DNA from: Cordia subcordata
Lineage: Eukaryota > Streptophyta > Magnoliopsida > Boraginales > Cordiaceae
Direction: 5' to 3'
Length of the DNA: 64,000 nt
Assembly: GCA_028554755.1 (NCBI GenBank)
Contig: JAPTOF010000005.1
Location: forward strand, 18,512,001-18,576,000
Positions 57,976 through 64,000 of the stretch are shown here, in pieces. The position numbers were made by a program, and so were the translations under genes. The notes under the pieces are model-generated. The model made no database searches, was not told where the DNA came from, and saw only the letters and a program-made list of their open reading frames with translations. How positions within the stretch are numbered: position 1 is the first letter of the stretch; each line of letters begins with the position of its first letter.

Positions 57976-60900
57976 TCACATGTATTTGTCAATGCCGGGA
58001 ACCAAAGCATTTTCTTGCATGTTCATATGTTCTTGTAGTTGGAAACTATTGTCAGAAAGCGAAGGAAATCTAAATGGTTTATCAGGGAATCCCTTGTAGG
58101 CTTGCATATGCAAATTATCCGTTCTGTCAGTCTCGTCTGTGATGTAGTATTCATGTCCATCTTTTAGCATGTCCACAAGCATTGCATTTTGATTTCCAGT
58201 TTCAGTGTGAACCATTGGAATGCAATGCTGGCCATCTCCGGTCTCAGCCTTCCGGAGGTCCATTGAGGCACCATAGTTGCCCCCATTTTCGATCAAGCTC
58301 TTTGGAAAAACCTCCTCGTGCGCAGTCCTCACTACGTCCATTGAGATGCCGTGATCATTTGCAAATTGGATCACGTCCATTGGGATGCCGTGCTCATTTG
58401 CCGTCTGAGAGATGCCTATTGGCATTTCATGTTCATGATGAACATCCATGAGATCCATTAAGATGTCCTCTCTGTGTCCAGCCAATTCCCTTGCAATATC
58501 AAATTCCTGATTATCATATTTCTGTCCAGTATCATTTTTAGTTTCGGCAAATTCCATCAAAGTAGTATGTCCATGGCCCCTATCAGTGACGTTTACTGGA
58601 AAGCCATCTTCATTCCCAGTCCTGGAGAGGTCCACTGGGAAACCATGTTCATGGCCACTTGCAATGCTTCGTAGAAAGTCATCCACGTATCCACTGTCAA
58701 TGAGGTCTGTTGGAGTTCCATTTTCGTGTGCGGCATTAGGGATGTCCATTGAGAAGTGATGCTGATGTCCATTTGTCATGCCCATCTGATCTGGGGTTCT
58801 GATATCTGGATACCCCTCAAACGGCATAGCCCCAGACCCAGAGCACGCCGCATCCCGATAAACATTTAGACTATCACTGTCCAAATGCAGCCAAGTATCA
58901 GATAGGAACAGAACGGCTCCTACTCTCCCTAAAAGGGCACCTAATTCATATAGTGGCATATAGATTTTACTCTTTATGAATTATCTGAAAAGTTCATGCA
59001 ATGATCTTTTCCAGGAGTTCATAAATTGGACAACAAAATGGCAAAACATTTGCATTACAAATCTTGGAGCATGAAAAATAGTAGAACTTACCCATGATGA
59101 AACAAGTATAGATTCCTCTGCAAATCCAGAGTTTGCTTATGATGATGTTCTATCCATGACAGAAGTTGGAGCTGTTGATCAATACTTGCTAAATCGACGG
59201 GCAAATCTATCCCTTGTTGGAACTGCATATTCAGATCAATTAGTCAGCACGGATATGCATAATGCTTTCTATGCATAGTTCCTGAACTATATGACAGCTT
59301 GGTTACCCCACACCTCGCGAAGAAAAAAAATTATACCATAAGAACTTTATTCTTCCAATTATCTTCACAAGAAATTCCAGGCATGAAAATATTATTGAAA
59401 CCACGATAACATTTCTTCATCTATCCGAGAAATTTTTACCTGGTCAGGACAATGCAAGTTCGGTTGTTCTTCAAAGTGGTGCTGTTAAAAGCAGAAATTT
59501 TTTATTAGTTGAATATACATATATGTAACAATTTGTGTACTATTTCTATAGACATACAATTTCCATTAGATATTATCTTGAAAACTATGGAAAATTGGGA
59601 AGCTCGAAAAGGAAGTTGGTTCCTCCCAGATTAGGCACATATATGTACATTTAGAATTTTTCTTGAATGTAAGACAATGATTTCACAAGGATAGTCTAAT
59701 AGCTAGTATATCAAAGAGCTTATCAATAGCACAGATGCTAGTCTAGTTATAATGACTAGATCAATGTTTCAAAGACAAAGTACCACTACCAAAACTGGAA
59801 AGCTCTAAAATATGACATACTATTAATGTCCACTAGATTGAAATGGATAAATTTTGATTGCGATGAATATATTACATTGCAAGGAATTGCCTGCAAGGTT
59901 ATGATCTCTTATTCCATTTACTTAAATCATGATGCGATTAAACATGATTTTTCCTATATGTATACTCTACCAACATATCCAGTGACTTTTTGTCACCTGA
60001 TCACTGCACTGCACCCCAAGTTGTTGCCTTTGGATGATTTCCTGCAAAAGGAGATTCCAGTGAGTTACAACATAAAACGATGAAGAATTTGATGGATAGC
60101 TTGATAGTTAAATAAATGAAAAGTCTAATCCTTGATTTCTGTAAGTAAATATGTAAAAGCTTCAACATGTTTTGAGCTGCATTATTATTCTGTATCTACT
60201 ATAAATTTTAAAATCTCCTGCCGGACTTTGAGTCCTACTGATCCTCATGTGTCATCTGCCCTGCAGACAGCCTTCCCATGCCTCGCTTCTCCCTTAGCAT
60301 TACCACAGCTTCTCCCTGAGTATTACCACTGCTCCAGAGGAACTATAAACTTACTCTCTCTGAATTTCCAATTCTTGCCTTAAGCTGTCTTTCAGGAAAA
60401 TTGGGAAGATTATTTGGAAAATACTTTATATTGCACGGCTAGCAAAACTAGGCATTTCAGAAAAGACTTCCACTTACCGAACATTGACGGAAAGTCAGAA
60501 GCACGAGTGATCTATATGGTAAAGCACAAGGCAGACAGATTACAGTAATCATATCAAGAATCTAAGGCTATACCCTTCTTTATAGCATGAGACGATGCAA
60601 CGAATACACGACCATGAGCAAGCCCTTTAACAACCTCCTATCAAACATGGCATAACTGATGCTTTGTCTGAAATTAGAAGGCATACCTTACAATTCCAAA
60701 CCTCAAAGAGAGATTTACGAAGAGACTCTTTCATTTGTGTGAGCTGTTCAATGCTTTCTATCTCATCCATATATGTCCAACAACTAAGAGATCAGGAAAC
60801 AATAAATAATTAGTATCATGTTAAAATAAACAGAAATGATAACTGGCAATGTCACGTATAAGGTATCTTAACAATTGAATATCATTAGAGAACTCAAAAG

Positions 60901-62298
60901 AATAGTTGAGCATCAGACAGCACATAAGACATAATCCAGTGTAACTCACAGTACTGAAACTGATGATCCTAAATATTTACCTTAAATTATAATTGATATC
61001 CGCAAGTCTTGCTCGGAGTAATTCTGCTAGAGCTGCGAGATCCTGGTCAAAATAACTAAACAATGTTTAAATTGCTGATGGAATAATCAGTACCTGAGAT
61101 ACTGCAGTGCTTTAAAAATAAATCTTTCAATATCCGAGTAGCATTCATACCTCAGCTGAATGGTAACTGAAAGAAAACAACACAAAGAACATCTTAGTAT
61201 CAGAAAATGAAGTATCCGATCTAATATGTCTATTCAGAAAATGGAAGACCGTTAAACTCGAGTAGTGGAGCACATACTCTGGACCAAAAGGATCTTGTAG
61301 GTTGATATCATGATCAACGTTCTTGAATGCTTTCTTAAGTACCTAATTGAAAGAACAGACTAGCAATCACTTTACATTCTCTTAAAAGATCATTATGATG
61401 AAATCAGGACAAAGATCATGGCTTACTTCGAGGCTTTCCAGCTTCCTGTCATATTGAAGCAGAATGGTTAAATCACAACTCTATCAAGCCTTAATCCAAT
61501 AGGTTGATGAGAAAAAGCTGAAAGAAAAGAACTGGTATACCTTTGGGCCCTTTCCTGTGGAGTTAGCTGAGCAAACTTTTTGATGATTTCTTCCATGCTA
61601 CTGGAGAAAGGGGTAAAAGAAATGGAACTTTTGAGTTAGTAATGGAAGCAAACTTTAACGAAGGGTGATGAAAAAGGCGAAGATAAGAATGAATTATGTC
61701 ATATATAAATCTTAAGGCACATAAAGCCCTGCAACAGATTTCTTGTTAGTGACTAAGTAGTAAAATATTACTTTCTAAAATAAATTATGCTGTATAGTAA
61801 TGAGATTTGCCCTCAGAAAAGTTTCCCCAGATGTACTCCTACAGCAGCTTTTTGTTTCTTACGACACATTAAGTTCACTTTCTGAGAATAGTATGCATTA
61901 GAACATCATCACATTGTATACACCAAGACAACAAGATTGCCATAATTCAGGGGGGGCCAAAGACAGGATAATCTGAAAGCAAAAGATGCTACTCAAATGC
62001 AGGCACCCAGAACAGGATTTTTCAGATAGAAACACAAATGTTACCTGACATCCTTGAACTATCAAACAACACCTATGAGTGGATAGCATTGAGGAAATTC
62101 AAGAGATGGATACCTGTTCTCCGACTTGAAGAATGCAGGGCGGCCGCTTGGTGAAAATGTGAGGAGCATAACATCAACGTCACAGAGGATAGATAGCTCT
62201 GAAACCTTCTTTGTCAAACCATGTCTGCGCTTCGTGTAGGTGGTGTTGCGGCTTGCACCAGGTTCCAATCTCTCGAGCTTCAATTTGGCCCGCCCCAT
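57976..62298 (-). CDS. MIKC*-type MADS-box transcription factor (AGL30/AGL65-like)
   Basis: Coding exons, high to low: 62298-62114, 61600-61541, 61445-61427, 61342-61278, 61166-61151, 61042-60981, 60783-60687, 59481-59440, 59222-59092, 58876-57976; 525 aa. The MADS domain begins MGRAKLKLERLEPGASRN, with YTKRRHGLTKKVSELSILCD. The I/K-like region has KKFAQLTPQERAQRKLESLE, then NLSCWTYMDEIESIEQL, which is typical of the S clade of MIKC* factors. Exons of 19 and 16 nt are included. The last exon encodes ~300 residues with a degenerate 13-residue repeat. The last acceptor (CAG before 58876) is the choice that fits phase. Known role of the family: male gametophyte gene control as heterodimers of S- and P-clade MIKC* proteins, in the nucleus. 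The MADS box is more diverged than usual. 5' UTR introns are likely (see next entry). Confidence 0.88.
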
Positions 62299-63500
62299 TG
62301 CGAATTCCCTGCAAAAATCCACACAATTTGCTGTTACATTGCATTAAAATTTTACAAGAATGCAAGCAAGCGAAAAATCTGCATCATCAAGTTTCACATA
62401 ACAAAACAAATCGTATACCTGATCATTTCCGTGGCTTAAACATGTGCTCAAAGCTTTGCACATATTCAAATTTGAAGACAAAGATACCATTTTCTCAATT
62501 TTGTTTGGTCATTATACACATCAAACATCAGTCCAATTGTTAAGGACAATAAGAAAACTAAACATTAAATAGTTTAGGCATCAAATTCTTATGTGATGTG
62601 AGCCTAACTGATATAACTTAAACCTTCCCAATACATCGAAGCTTTTTCCAAGTTATAGCAGAAATTCAAATGGTTTTCATTAATAACCGATATAAAACAA
62701 AGCAAAGACATGTAATATTATGATTAAAAGACTTATGAAAGCCTAGTGCTGCACTTGCATACAAACCTAGACGGTTATTTTGCTGACAACTAAATCAAAC
62801 CCTTGCAAAATTAAGCAATTAACACATGATCAACATAGTGGCAACCCAAGAAGATTGCATAAATAGACTAGACATTTCACAATAATCAAAGGCAACAAAA
62901 TTAAAATTCGACCACGAGCCTAATACTTAAGTAATATGTCTCTTACCTTCGGTGTGAGAGATGTCGAGATTAATTCTCAATGCCTGTAAATATTGAATTC
63001 TCGATTGGTGTAATACCGTGTTTAGTCTCCTTTAAACAAAAAGAAAAAAAAAAAAAAAGAAGTAAAGTTCAGCATTATGTGATAACGTAGTCAGTCGAAA
63101 CATGATAAAACTTATTACAAAATCATGAGCATTTCTCATAGAAACAACATGGTTTGATCACTGACCAATTGTGAGCCTCTTAAATTTAAGCAAATATCAA
63201 ATGTCCCAGATAGACACAATGCCATAACCCCTGCACAAAAGGACAAAACATGTTCTCACTAAGTTTGGAACATTATGAACTACGAAAGATTTCTATATTT
63301 TATCAATACCTTCTTATAATCTACAAGAACTCATCGGGTCTTTTAAACTATTATTGTTTCGAAAATGTAACATAAAACTTAAAGAAAACACCAAATTGAA
63401 AAAAGGAAGAGAGAGTACGTGGCAAGAATACCTTGAGCCCAAAACGGCTTCGTGATCAACACCGTCACAATGTAATGCTGTGTGTAAAGGGTGACGGTGC
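62299..63500 (-). other. Split 5' UTR and promoter region of the MADS gene
   Basis: On the minus strand the coding exon begins after TTTTTGCAG (acceptor before 62308), 10 bases ahead of the ATG. A short 5' UTR exon at 62983-62947 is bounded by TTTACAG and GAAG|GTAAGAG. A further donor, CTCAAG|GTATTC, ends a probable first exon at 63432. This gives two introns in the leader. Long spliced leaders are common in this subfamily, but no transcript was available. Confidence 0.5.
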
Positions 63501-64000
63501 AGAAAGATTAAATTGTCATGTTAATAAAAAAGTTTCTTTTTTTGTTGTTTTGTTTTTAATAAATATAGCAAAGCTTTTGATGCATGTAATGACATGGTAG
63601 GACGAGAGGGAAGCTCGCTAACCAAAATCTTGAACGTAAAATTCGGCTAAAATATATGGTTTTCTTGAGGTCAAAACAATTTTTGATCATGAATGTAGTG
63701 GTTGAGTGGTATATTTTTTGTTCTACAAGTGAAAAGCCTTCGAAATTAATTTTAAGTAGGTGTAATTGTTGTAATATGAGTCTTCTGCCTCCACATAAAA
63801 AAATTTTTAAAAAAATTCATGCATTGGCCAAAAGCACAAATGTTATTTTGAGACCCTTTGACTTGTGTAGCCACGTCCAACCCAATTCTGGACTTAATTA
63901 ATTCGTGGATTGATTTTAATTTTTTTCCTTTGACCACTACTTATGTGTTTAGAAATTGGTCTTTCCAAGGAGTGTCAGACGGACGAGACGGTTAGGGTTG
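63501..64000. other. Intergenic right edge
   Basis: AT-rich DNA. A short minus-strand frame at 63752-63937 has no recognisable domain. Nothing else seen. Confidence 0.5.

Noticed and set aside
1..64000. CRISPR arrays, rRNA genes, intact tRNA genes, bacterial operons
   Set aside because: None seen; regular spaced repeats are absent and the only tRNA-like sequence is a decayed relic at 30.1 kb. SINE heads have Pol III boxes but no tRNA fold.

Overview
The window is nuclear DNA of a flowering plant, almost certainly a eudicot. It is AT-rich, its genes are split by many GT-AG introns, and it carries plant-only families: a Rubisco LSMT-type methyltransferase, an alpha-expansin, a MIKC*-type MADS-box factor and a plant integrin-linked-type kinase. 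It also holds debris of organellar DNA and many small transposons. No prokaryotic features, CRISPR arrays or operons are present.

I could assemble seven protein-coding genes exon by exon. In order they are: (1) + strand, 1-2340, the 3' part of a Rubisco large-subunit/aldolase lysine methyltransferase; (2) + strand, 3710-6839, a p24-delta (emp24/GOLD) cargo receptor; (3) - strand, 7363-12491, an ankyrin-repeat Raf-like kinase of the plant ILK group, 11 exons; (4) + strand, 20136-22716, an endosulfine/ARPP19-type PP2A inhibitor; (5) - strand, 25148-28249, a four-KH-domain RNA-binding protein; (6) + strand, 49299-51302, an alpha-expansin; (7) - strand, 57976-62298, an S-clade-like MIKC* MADS-box factor with two micro-exons and an unusual repetitive C-terminus. 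All exon phases join without a frameshift, so all seven look functional. Genes 2/3 and 4/5 are convergent. The genes have unrelated jobs, and neighbours need not act together.

Between genes, 12.5-19 kb, 29-49 kb and 51-57.7 kb are transposon-rich and hold no gene I can support. They contain: a nuclear copy of mitochondrial DNA with the end of a group II intron and a broken nad2 exon (13.7-14.7 kb); a decayed plastid-type tRNA-Leu(CAA) copy (30.1 kb); Tourist-like MITEs with TTA target duplications, one nested in another (30.2-32.0 kb); a 733-bp hAT-type MITE with a perfect 8-bp duplication (37.4-38.2 kb); two tandem tRNA-derived SINEs with target duplications (42.5-43.1 kb) and other SINE-like copies in introns; and two Helitron-like 3' ends (45.1 and 53.8 kb).

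The points most worth a second look are the 13-residue tandem repeat in the MADS protein C-terminus, the frame-preserving 96-nt intron of the KH gene (possible exitron), the in-frame upstream exon of the endosulfine gene, the mitochondrial insert that keeps unedited codons and an intact group II domain V, and the nested MITE cluster.
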